Below, in pieces: positions 21,208 to 32,300 of a DNA stretch of 64,000 nucleotides. The translations under genes and the position numbers were made by a program. How positions within the stretch are numbered: the first letter of the stretch is position 1; every line of letters starts with the position of its first letter. Origin of the DNA: Halocafeteria seosinensis (lineage: Eukaryota; Sar; Bigyra; Bicosoecida); contig LVLI01000517.1 in assembly GCA_001687465.1 (NCBI GenBank), forward strand, positions 1-64,000. The letters are read 5' to 3'. Below the pieces are notes generated by a model. The model saw only the letters and a list, made by a program, of their open reading frames with translations. It ran no database searches and had not been told where the DNA came from.

Positions 21208-24111
21208 ATGCAGGAAGGGGAATTCACCCCTGATGAGGCTCTAAGGATGCCTAGGAGCCTACTGGGAAAACTAAAGCGAGCGGTGAAACGTGATGATGAC
21301 AGCCAGCGCGATGATGAAGTAGGGGCATTGAAAGCTGCCTGCGAAAGCAAACCAGAAGCGCCCGATCTAGAAGCCTTAGAAGGGTTTGCTAGAAGAGTCT
21401 TAGGAAGGACTGATTCTGTTGACGACATAAGACGCAAGTCTGTTTTCCTGCAGCTTGCGCTACGGATGTATAAGCACCGGACCTATAGCCGTGGTGGTGT
21501 ACAACCGTACGGCAGAAAGCCAGGGTGTTACATTCTCCAATTGTATTGTACATGTAACACAAAGCCAAACAAGTGCAAAATCGAACAGCGTTTTGTACAG
21601 ACTTCGATACCTGATGAGCATGCCGCAGCATGCCCTCGAGAGGAGACCAAGGAGCGGACAATTGAACCGGACGAGCCTGAAAAACAAGATGTTAAAGGTG
21701 GTTCTTGTAAAGACTGCAAATTTCAAGTGACATTCATTTTCGAATTCGACAAGGTAAAGAATTGCTTTTCATGCAGAATCAACAGTAAGGCCACACATCT
21801 GCAGCACAAACATCAGTATGAGTGCTCGTGGAACTCCGACTTGGAGTACTTGCGCCGAAACATGAAGACCGAGCAAACGTACCTCCAGGCCTCCACATTT
21901 TCAACTGCCAAAGCACGGCAGTTTGCGAGCGAGATGGAATGTGGTCCAATGTCTGCGACGGTAAAGCGACAGATTCTCAGAGGTGTTTCGGGAAGTTTCT
22001 CCCAAGAGAACGAACATTCCACGATCGAGGAGTTTTTCCAGAAGAATGGATTCAAATACACAATTTAAGAAAGCTTCATAGCATGGTCCTCCCCCAAAAT
22101 GCAGTCTAACGTAGATCACTATTTGGACCCATTCCATTTTGATGGAACTCATTCGATACCTGTGCTTGGCCGCCGAAAAGGAGATGGGCTCCCAATGGGA
22201 AATCTGTATCAGTTTGTCTCCCCTAACCGCGAGGGGGGCATCTCTATTCTGGCACAAGCGTTAACCTTTGGTGAGTCTTCGACAGTTGCGTCTCCTATAC
22301 TGCAATTTGTGCTGGGCCTTTTCGAGGACAATGGCCCTCGTATAATCTTCACGGATGATGCGAAAGGCTTCCGGAAAGCCGTTCGAAGATCGTTACCTCG
22401 GACGCACCATAGAGGCTGCGGCTTCCACATCTTTCAGAAGTGGCGGGTTAGGCTCCGTCATTTCAAGGATAAGACGAAGATAGGGAGAGCCAAAACTCTG
22501 CTCTGGAAAGCAATAACCTGCATAGATCCCCAAGCTAATGACAAGCATTGGGAAGCACTCTATGCCCTCTGCAAAGAAAACTTGGCGGCGAAACATTGGT
22601 CATTTCTACATTACTACGGCAGAAATCGTCATTATTGGTCCTTCAAGGGGCTTCCCCGGCACGTCTTCGTGGGAAGCTCCTTTGCAAATAGTATAACTGA
22701 ATCAGCAAACAACATGGTCAAGCGCCAAGGAATTTGTAAGGCGCGATCGACTCTGAGAGTTATCTACATAGCCTCTGCAACGTTCGATAGCAGTGTCATC
22801 AACCCTGACGTGTTAAGTAATCCTCCCGTTATCACACCGCAGGTAACCGAATGCCCGAAACGTCGAGCAGAACTGTTCAGGAGCCTTTCCGATGTCTCGG
22901 ACTCCATCAAGTGGGTAGAGATTCCTGGACAATTAACAACGTTCTGTTTGAAGAGACTAATTACAGCGTTCAAACTAAGTTCGAGGTACTATGCCACACG
23001 TGGGAGAGAGGAACAATTCCTGGTTGGGCGACAAGGGAAGAAGGCTGAGCCTCTAGCAATTGTGACGAAAAGTGGGGATGGCAAGTTAACTTGTCAGAGT
23101 TGTTTCCATATAAACTTATTTGGGTGTCCTTGTCCGCACGTTATCGCAACAGCCAGGATCTTCAGTCCCTCAGAGGAGTCTCTTCCATTCCTGGAGCGAT
23201 GCTTCACAACCGCAGCGGGACCATTCACCACATTGTCAGCTTTGTTCCCCCAGGGCGCCTGCAGTAACCGTGTGAACACTTCGTTAGAAGATGACGTCAT
23301 AGGAATTGAAGAGATAATCCAAGAGTGTTCAAAAAGGGACATTGACGCAGTTGCAGAAGAGGACCCTGAGGAACTCCCTTCAGATGTATCTGAAGACGAC
23401 TGGGAGGTTGACGCTGATGGAATCATTGATCCGCGAGAAAGCACCATCACAATCAAAGAGCGAGAAGCAGGTCAGACAGGGAAGAAATCTCAGCAATCCA
23501 GAAAGTGGCTCCTGGATCATGTCTTGCTCCCCAGGCTGAAGGAGGCGGTGTATAACCGAGAGCAATATGCTCAGGTATATTTCACCGCTATGAAAGTCCT
23601 CGACGATTTTCAGAAGAATGCTCACAGGATGTTTCCTGTGAAACCGGCTTCGAAGGAGGCCTCAACAATTCGAACAATTGGGTATGCTGAAAACCTTAAG
23701 AGTTCGAATATGTTACACACCACAAGCACCTCATCCGACGCACCACAAGCATCGTCCGCCATACCGAAGGCATTGCAAGCATCGTCCAGAAAATCAAAGG
23801 CGTCACAATTGTCACGGAAGAGAAAGCTACCTGCAACAACGTGCGCGGGCATTCCCAAGAAGCCACGGCAAACGAAAAACCAGCAGGTGAAGGACAACGG
23901 TATGTGGATAGTAGAGAAATTTCGGAAGTTTGACTCTTCCTGCAACAAGGTCTGTGTCAAGTGGAGAGGGAACCACAAGGACACTTGGGAACCAGTAGTC
24001 AATCTAAGGGAAGATCTGGGGGCTTCTTTTCAGCAATTTTGGGATCCGTTAGAAGACACTCTGCCAATACCGGTTGCTTTGCAGGTCGATAAGCTGCTCG
24101 AGTCCTTGTAA
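21208..24111 (+). pseudogene. MULE transposase with SWIM zinc finger and C-terminal chromodomain (one in-frame stop)
   Basis: Two open stretches, 21208-22068 and 22099-24111, are in the same frame and are separated by one TAA (22066-22068) followed by ten sense codons. N-terminal part: a Cys/His cluster (CTCN..., CKDC..., HLQHKH) typical of the FLYWCH/WRKY-like DNA-binding region of MULE transposases. Catalytic part: FHFDGTH (first Asp), IIFTDDAKGF (second Asp) and the ITESANNMVKR segment (likely Glu). SWIM finger: CQSCFHINLFGCPCPH. After an acidic linker the last 70 residues read IVEKFRKF...VKWRGNHKDTWEP, a chromodomain that could direct insertion into marked chromatin. Stop TAG/TAA read-through or a missed intron could restore the frame, but a nonsense mutation is simplest, so the copy is probably not autonomous. 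Confidence 0.82.
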
Positions 24112-24716
24112 TCAGCTGAACTGTACTAGCGATCACCTTCATGAACTTGATAGCAGCTGCTTCAAAGCCACCCAGTTAGAGCAACGATGCTAAAGTTAGC
24201 TGCCGCTTGTCTCCTTACGTAGCGTTTCCCGGCAGTCTCTGCGACGGGTTCGCTGTTCCACACTGAGGACCGAGACCAAACAAAATGCGGGATTTCAAAG
24301 TTTGGCGTAAACCCATAGTTCATCAATGCTTTCCCTCTCTTGTACAAGTTGTACCTCTCGACGAGGACTCTTCTTGGCCCGAGGGAGGAGTGTGGAACGT
24401 AGACTGTGCTACTTGGATCGTTAGCTACAATGCTACAACCGGGTGGTTGAACATCTGCGCCGCACGTCTACAACCGAATACCTCTCCATAGACCTCTACC
24501 TCGTGCGCATGCAGTACTGTATGCTTCTCCACTTCCACTTCACCTCAGCAAAACTCTACGGACGATCTCCCAAAGACTTTGTCCCTTTCCTCCAGCTCCT
24601 GTAAGCAATTGCATAGAGATATATGGTAGCATTTTTGCCATAGTGGACAGAAGACCTAACAAAAACGTGTTAATACTAATTTTATACACAGCTGTAGTCG
24701 TTGAGAACTCGTTCTA

Positions 24717-24798
24717 GAAGTACCATCTACATGTTGAAGTTTAACTAGGTTATTTGGAAATAATTCACAAATACAATTTGGAAACGTGTCCCGCTCTA
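24717..24798 (-). repeat. MULE terminal inverted repeat, right
   Basis: Inverted partner of 20911-20992, one mismatch over 82 bp. Confidence 0.9.
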
Positions 24799-24807
24799 AG
24801 TCGAGCC
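24799..24807. repeat. MULE target-site duplication, right
   Basis: agtcgagcc, identical to 20902-20910. Confidence 0.88.
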
Positions 24808-26194
24808 GTAGATCATCCGCCGCGCGCCGAGCGAAGTCTTCGCTGCTTGGGTACAATTGTATCCCTCCCGCTCTACAAGGCCCAAATTGTTCTTCTCATC
24901 GAAGTGGATAATTCTCTTGACCTTCCTGCTCCTATAATCCAGCATATATTGCGCGAATCCTTCAACCCCAAAGTCCAGACGTAGGCCCTCCGCGGACTGC
25001 CAAGTTGAATACACACACAAAACACTCGTCGACTTCCACTATCCTCCTCACCGGAAGTACTCCCTCAACATTGGGAGCGGACAATCCCTCCTCATTCAAT
25101 GCAGAGTATTCCACCGGCTCATCGTACACGGCGACAAATCCTCCAAAACATTCCACAATATCATTGCATGACTATCGTTGCTCCTTAAAGTGCAATGAAC
25201 GTGTAAGTTGCAGTTGCACTGTAATTGCGCAAATGGAGGTGGACGCTAACGAACCAGAACTAAGGCAGGGTAAATTGCGACGGCAGTATGTTCACGGGAT
25301 GACAAAAAGTTTCAACGAAGAAGACATGGACCACATAAGCCTATCGCATGGAGGATACCATCAACAGTTGCTCCCAGCAGAAGAGCAAATCAGCATCACG
25401 AAACCGGTGGTAGGATGCCGAAGAGGCCTCGACGTATGTGACTCACGAAGTTAGTCTGCTACAGGCCGTGTGAGGGGTGAGGTCCCTCAGGTGCCGCGAT
25501 GGTGAGGCGACGACATTTCCAAAACGATCAGTCACTGAGGTTAATACAATGGACCTTCTCGAGGTACTGATGTGGCCACATTCTGTCCTATCCAAGCTTC
25601 CTGCATTGTTCTCCATGTTGTGGTGTCACTAATGATCCGTTTCGCAAAAGAATAAGAATCTGTAAATATATAACCCAGTGCTGCTACAAAAAAAGAGGGA
25701 AAATTGCATCCACTGAATATAATAAGAGAAGTGCGTTACAGTCCTTCCCGCACCGGTTCGTGAGGACGCACTGTCCGTGAAAGACGTAATTCTTGAAACA
25801 ACCAAAGAGTGTGTAGGAAATCACCCTCCGAGAAAGTTACTGGTGGCTATACTGTTTTGCGGACCCTACAGTACCGAGGTACGCAGCAGCTGGCCTGAAG
25901 CAGGATGGAAAACCGAATGACGTTCACAACTAGCCCCGGCATGCTTTCAGTGACACTACAATGTATTTATTAGTTGATGATTCTGGAATTGGTGTTGATC
26001 TACTTGACTACTTGAATCGCAAGATGTGGAACAGGAAACAACTTAAAAGAAAGAGAAATCCAAACATCCATGATCTACACCGAAAGCGAAGCAGGATTTC
26101 GCACCTTCTGTGCTTTAAATTACTCGTGGCAAACCAGGTATCTTCTACCGTTGCATATTGCAAGCGTCTAATGATGTTACCCTTTGCTTAATGG
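24808..26194. other. Mostly empty region with a degenerate repeated coding-like motif
   Basis: On the minus strand at about 24950-25000 a frame encodes AEGLRLDFGVEGF. If the MULE is removed, the rejoined target site (24830-24799 into 20910-20870) encodes ADDLRLDFGVVGF in a neighbouring frame. So a short sequence of about 45 bp is repeated about 150 bp apart in the pre-insertion DNA. I do not know the protein. A minus-strand frame 24962-25156 (PVRRIVEVDECFVCV) may belong to the same decayed gene. 25200-26194 shows nothing I can support. Confidence 0.35.
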
Positions 26195-27823
26195 CTACAA
26201 CATCGCACTACTTTCAGTTCTCACCATGCGAAAGGGCAGTTGTACGCGTAAGTGAACTACCTTCATCCTTTTAACTCCGTGAGGATATCGTCGAACGACG
26301 CTTTGAGGGTTATTTCGCAACTGCGGAAACAGTCGATCCGCAATGTCTCCACCACCCGGGACAAACCAGGTATCTTCTCTCCATCGATGATTCACCGTCG
26401 TATTGCCACCATTGCTAACAGATGCTTCATAAAGCTGACCTCTGATGTCATCAAGGTCTCCAGAGTTCCCTTCTTCGCTTAAAACCCATTTGATCGCTAC
26501 GTTCCATTTACCCACAATATATTGTGCACCTGTGTAACCACTGCTAGTAGAGTGCACAGAGTACGTCACCATGATGCTCTTGGCGTGTTGGTTAATATCT
26601 CCGATCATTACTGTTTGCTTTGGTGCAACTGATAACATGTATACTCGACTAATAAATAACTGTCCATTGGATCGCCCAGTCCTATCACCGCAAATTCCAC
26701 CTGCATTGTTTCCTACGTCCACAGTGCCTGTAGTATATGAGTCCTTTATTTCAACAGTGCCACTTTTGACTGCTGTGTTGCGTCCGGTGATACCACCGGC
26801 ACCAACCGCTAGGATGTCTCCCGTTGTGAAACACTCAGATATATGCACAAAACCATTCCACTTGCCACTAGCTATGCCTACGATCCCACCACTCCACTTG
26901 GAGCTGATATCTCCCGTTGAATGCGACCGCGCAATAAACGCAGATCCCTCCATACCAGCGAGACAACCAAATATACCTCCAGTTGAGGCTTGAAGGAGTT
27001 CACCTGAGGAGGAACTGCTACTTACGTTAGCAGTACCACCTCGACATCCAGCCGCCCGACCCAAAATACCGCCTCCACAATACCCCCGAATTCTTCCACT
27101 TGAGTGACATCTGCGTACTACGACATTACCATCCAAACAGCCACTCCGATATCCTGCAATACCACCACTGCCATCGCCGGAGATTTCCCCGGAACTGCTA
27201 CAAGAGTCGATTTTGAAGAACATTTGCCCACGGAGTACAATAAACCCGCCCTCCTCAGCAGTGGCTCCGTTACTTGTATGCACGTTCATGATTAGTGGAG
27301 CTTCCTCGAGGGTGGCGACTTCATTACTGACGCAGAATAAGCCATGAAAGGCAGTCATCCCGTCTAAGTGAATAGTGTAATTCTTGCCATCGAAGGTTTC
27401 GTTGGCTTTCAAGTTTATGCACCCACCATTTCCAAAACCTCGTTCCTTCCAATTAATGTCGCAGTTCTGTTCGAAACGTTGCAGCCTAGAGTCATATACA
27501 ATACATGATTCGTTCCCCCTTACGACTATTTCGCGTAAGTCGAGGTCTGCGTCGACGTTCCTCGTTGTCGCTCTTCCATAAAGTAGTGAAAATGTTTCGC
27601 ATATCAACAAGGATAGGAATATCGGTGAAATTGTTTGGTGGCGGCCAGATGTTGGGGAACTAGGTTTGCGAGAGGATCCGGAAGATTTTTGTCCAGCGAG
27701 ATCGGAACTCTCTCGCTGTAACGGCTCTCCGTGTGTTGCGGGTCGCGCACCGTAGCCACTGCCCACAAGGACATGGAAGACCGTGTGCAATAATGCGTTC
27801 ACCATTTGGGCAAGCCTGCACAT
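26195..27823 (-). CDS. GLUG family, locus 4 (short form without stalk, membrane helix or tail)
   Basis: 542 residues. A polar head is followed by a hydrophobic segment (IFLSLLICETFSLLYG), then a diverged preamble (CIVYDSRLQRFEQNCD, INLKANETFDG, APLIMNV) and about seven GLUG-type units such as SGEISGDGSGGIAGYRSG. After the closing module (DLDDIRGQLYEA ... LFPQLRN) it ends within 40 residues in a basic, non-hydrophobic sequence. Stalk, transmembrane helix and cytoplasmic tail are all absent, so if the signal works the product would be secreted or held only by the N-terminal hydrophobic segment. It is the most diverged copy here, yet its frame is fully open, which argues against simple decay. 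A role as soluble partner or decoy for the membrane forms is speculation. Confidence 0.72.
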   Translation of the reverse strand: MCRLAQMVNALLHTVFHVLVGSGYGARPATHGEPLQRESSDLAGQKSSGSSRKPSSPTSGRHQTISPIFLSLLICETFSLLYGRATTRNVDADLDLREIVVRGNESCIVYDSRLQRFEQNCDINWKERGFGNGGCINLKANETFDGKNYTIHLDGMTAFHGLFCVSNEVATLEEAPLIMNVHTSNGATAEEGGFIVLRGQMFFKIDSCSSSGEISGDGSGGIAGYRSGCLDGNVVVRRCHSSGRIRGYCGGGILGRAAGCRGGTANVSSSSSSGELLQASTGGIFGCLAGMEGSAFIARSHSTGDISSKWSGGIVGIASGKWNGFVHISECFTTGDILAVGAGGITGRNTAVKSGTVEIKDSYTTGTVDVGNNAGGICGDRTGRSNGQLFISRVYMLSVAPKQTVMIGDINQHAKSIMVTYSVHSTSSGYTGAQYIVGKWNVAIKWVLSEEGNSGDLDDIRGQLYEASVSNGGNTTVNHRWREDTWFVPGGGDIADRLFPQLRNNPQSVVRRYPHGVKRMKVVHLRVQLPFRMVRTESSAML

Positions 27824-29320
27824 TACAAAACACAGCAGCGAGCGAACGCATAGTTAACACATCAGAAATACTCGGTTAACGTGTCAACGGCGTGTTGGCA
27901 CGATTCGTGTGCTTCTGATAGCAGGGGGATGGGCTCACTGTAACTAGACCCTTCCTATTTGGGCGCTAAAACGCTAAAACAGGGAACCCATATTCCTCAC
28001 TTGCCAAAAGTCATAATCTAATGGCACCCAACAGCCTTTGGCAACGACGCCAACCTTGAGGGTTGATGGTCGGTGGCTTTAGGAATTTCGATACTCAAAC
28101 ACATGATACCATACTGTATACCAACCCATTCTCGAGAAAAATCACTGTAAAACAGTGATGCATTAGCCAAATTGCAAATCCGCTTTTTCCGCCTCATTAT
28201 GGTTGTATGCCTCAATAGAATTGTCCCATCCACAAAATAACAAAAAAGGTACCAAGAGGAGATTTGGAGGAGAAGAAAAAGAGTTAGCGAAAAGCAGCCC
28301 TTCATCACATGGACTATTCAAAGGCATCGAGAGACATACCACAATTTAAATAAATTAATATAATTGTATGTGATTGAGAATTCGTTAAGCTAGACATACC
28401 CTGAAACACCGAATAAACAAAAACAGCTTGCGAGAGGAGTGGAATCAATGGATTCCTTGCCTTAATTCGGGAACCTCTGACTTTCCCTTCGTGAAGAAAC
28501 ACTTGGTGGGTTTGCTGCACAAAACTTCGAGTCTCTCATTTGCCACATACATAATGCAGGAGGATGTTTGGCACCTTATAAAAATTTTTTACACTTCGAG
28601 CCTATATACAGAATATTCACAAAGAAGCCTATAAAGCACCAAAACCGTCACTCAGGGTGGGTGGGACCCAAGTGGATTATGTAACCACATGGATATACAA
28701 TATGACACAAAAAAAAAAAAAAAAAAGAAAAGAAAAAATGAGTGGATTATCAGGCATTGGCTGTGCGTATTGATTATGAGTATCTATGCATCTACAATAT
28801 TACGCGGTTCTACTGAAAACTCACTCACTACAGTGAATCAGTACTAAACACTGTCCTTCCCTTCGTATGTATTATTTATGGCTACCGGCCAAGTGGAAAT
28901 GTAGTTGGAGGATCTTCACGCCGTCGAAGATCTCCCCCGGGCCCTCCTGCATTACTTACCCAGGCGCTCTGTCCTTCTTGGTAAATCCCAGCATTCCCAT
29001 GATTCCAATCAACTGAACCTAAACATTCTATCTTCGTCCTCAACTCGCATGAACTTGATCTAAACCGTATCCGAGCATAACGAGTTATATCACTTGGCAG
29101 TTGGTGTCACTTCGCACCGGCATCAACTGAGACCTCCGTAGTCTTATTGCCAGTTTTCAGTTGCTGACTGGCGACTTTCAGTGGGTAAGAAAATTCTGTG
29201 CCATGCTGCAAAATTCACATCGTAAGTGTGAACTCCCCCGACTCTAAGCACGATCTCAGAGAGAATCCTCAGGATTGTGTCGCTTAGGTTGGGGAACAAG
29301 TTACTTCACACTAACGAGAG
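27824..29320. other. Intergenic, 1.5 kb, no supported gene
   Basis: Upstream of locus 4 and downstream of locus 5. An A18-type homopolymer followed by A/G-rich sequence lies at about 28703-28737. Frames on both strands are short and unlike the family or anything I recognise. Confidence 0.45.
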
Positions 29321-32300
29321 TCAAGATCCACAATAGTGCGATGGCAAAATAGGACCAAATTCCTTCTTCGAAACACCCGTACGAGCATTTTTCTCGCGTT
29401 TCGCCTTGGCCTCACGAACTAAAGCGTCACGATTTATTTGCCCCCGCTTGGCAAAATCCAGTTGAGCGACATGATTCTTAGGATTGCCTATCTGGCCGGA
29501 ATCACAGTTACTCTCGATTTCCAATTTTGATTCAGAAACATTTTCAGAGGCATTCACCGTCGGAGAAAAATCAAACTGGATCTCGACCAAGGGAGGCGGT
29601 TCTGCAAGTAACTTTGCCTTCCACTGACGTAGCTTCAGAACAGTCCGATCGAGACGACTCATATCGTCAGTGGATACGCTCGATGCCAGAGCCACCTTGA
29701 CTAATGCATTCCCTCTGACCGACTGTTTCCTTTCCATCGTAGTTAACTGCGGAGCCGACACCGAAACCACTCGGATCGTCTCGGGCTGATGTTTACGTGG
29801 TCCACTCAAATCAACGAACACTATCTGAGGCATAGCTTCCTTTGCAGCACAATAGGCAGACGGAATGTTTGAGTGCTGTATACCCTCACAGTTTTGGTCA
29901 GAGATAGCAGTGACAGGACGAGATCCTATACGTCGCTGCACGACTTTCTTTTGCTGGAGTGAAAACGTGTCCGAAGCTTGCTGTCTATCTCGCAAAGGAG
30001 CAAGGTACGTTGCACTGTTGGACCTTCCTTGAGAAGCGAGTGGATTTATGTGAGCTATTTTACAGTCTTGGGAGGCTCCCTTCGTACGTACATCAGATGA
30101 TCCATGCAGAGAGTCAGTCTCGCCGATCTCAGCGTACGTTCCAGCCCACGCCTGGTTAACAAGATTCATGTGATGGGCTTGAAATACCAGCCCTTCGTTG
30201 TTGGTCGTTTTCTCACCCGAAATTATTTGGAAATTACCGATCGGTATTCCCAGATGACTAGCATACATTGAGTTAGGACCATCATACGTTTTAGTCAGTC
30301 GAGTATTCCGTCGCCGTCGATACACAATAAAAGCTAGGCACATTACTCCAATGGCACCAAACATAGCACTGAGGATAACTCCAGTTATACCCGGCGCTGA
30401 ACTTCTTTCCGGATTTACGGGGCCCGCTATACCCTCATTCTTGATCGGCTCAGCGGTTGTGCTTACGCTCGCCGTGCTTCTACTATGCTTGGCTGAAGAA
30501 GGCGACATCGATGATGCAGAAGAGCTGGAGGTGGGTACGGCAGAATAGTTTACGTGGGGAGAAATACTCTTCACGGATTCCATCTTCGAGGGAGACGACG
30601 TTTGTGAACAGGTCACACTTGATGATGACTGCATGATAGTGGTTGAAGCTGTGGATGTCGGTCTTGTCGCTTCTTGCAACGGACTTTCCGTCCATAGTGA
30701 AGACGAATCTGTGGACGAGAATGAATTCGTTGCCGTTGGGACGATCGAACCTGTATTGGATTGTGTTGACATAATTGGAGTAGCTGGCGAAGTCGGTATG
30801 CTTGTCCCTGATCTAGTTCTGGTGGGTGTGATCAAACCAGTAATTGCGCTTGTTCCTGTGGGAGAACTCGATTGAATGTTGGAGAAAAACGCGGTTGGAG
30901 TTGGTGTAGATGATGTGCATGAATGAGAGCCAGTTTTCGTACTGGTCACAGTCGCGGCAGTAGTCGGACTACCGGTAGTTGTAGGTGTTGCTGAAGCTGT
31001 GGCAGACACAGTATGAGAAGAAGTGGTGACGGTGGGAGATCGACTAACCGAACGGAAAGAACTGGGACTCGGACTAGCAGAACGAGTGCCGGTCGTCGTT
31101 GGTGATAATGAGGGACTACCTGTACTTGAGATTGAACCGCTGGCGGTAGATGTTGCAGTCGACGTGCCAGTTTCGCTTTGCGTAGGAGACGATGAAGACG
31201 TCGACGAAATACTAGCAGTGGCTGAGTTTGAAGGAGACGGGGTCATCGATCTTGTTGCTGGGATAGAACCACTCGCCGTACTACTAGGTGTCGCTGTTGG
31301 GCTTGCAGATGCACTGGCACTAGGTGGCAGCCGGAAGCGCAAGATTGGTAGGTCCTGTTCGCCGTCATCTTCTTCTCTGCCTAGAGCCCATACGTCATCC
31401 GACCAGGCCCCCAGTTGATACAGTTGTCCACGTATGTCGGCTAAATCATCTGAATTGTTTATCTCGACGACGTTATTTCCATCATCCGCTCCTACGATCG
31501 ACGCTGCTCCATTGCCATCGTATACCGAGTTTTTCACGTGAATTGTCCCATTGTTTTCATTCAATATAGTTCCTATAATCCCTCCAGCATTAGTACCAGT
31601 GACTGCGCCTGCTGTGTATGTATTCGTGATGTATACATCACCTGATTGCCCCCCTGTGTTTGCTCCTGTAATACCTCCTGCTCTGTGGCCCATAATATCT
31701 CCCCGAGAATAACAATCTATAATATGTACTTCACCCTCATTTTCAGCTGTATCCCCTCCACTAATCCCTCCACTATAATCTGCAAATATTTGTCCCATAC
31801 TATAGCATTCCTTGACATAAACGATTGCACTGTCAAAACCAGCATTACGACCTACAATACCACCTCTGTATCGACCACCAAGACTAACATGTCCTGTGGA
31901 ATAGGAACGCGTTAGATATACTCTGCCATTCGTGTGGCCAGCAGCATTACCACAAAGACCACCTGCACCCCACCCTTCAATATTCCCAGTCGAATAACAA
32001 TCCGTGATATTAGCAGTCCCATGACTGAATCCTACTTGGTTTCCTGCGATACCACCTGCAAGTGACCCCAGTATTCTCCCTGCCGAAGACGAACTCGAAA
32101 TCTTTATTTGACCGCCATTGCGTCCACTTCGATGACCGCATATTCCACCACCCTTGTTCCCAGCAATATCTCCCGACGAGCTGCAGGAATCTATTATAAA
32201 GAATGTTTGCTCTTGTTGGACGATAAATCCACTCTTTTCTGCAGTTGCTCCATTCCAAACATCAAGATTCTGAATCAAAGGAGCTTGATCAAACGACTTC

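Larger units (their letters stand above)
20911..24798 (+). mobile_element. Mutator-like element (MULE), complete, 3,888 bp
   Basis: Bounded by 82-bp terminal inverted repeats (20911-20992 and 24717-24798) that differ at a single base, flanked by a perfect 9-bp direct duplication (agtcgagcc). A 9-bp duplication is the hallmark of Mutator-like elements. Inside is a transposase with DDE, SWIM and chromodomain features (21208-24111). The roughly 600 bp between the transposase stop and the right repeat holds no gene I can support. The near-identical ends and intact duplication indicate a fairly recent insertion. It landed inside a sequence related to the neighbouring repeat at about 24950-25000 and 108 bp upstream of locus 3. 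Confidence 0.9.
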
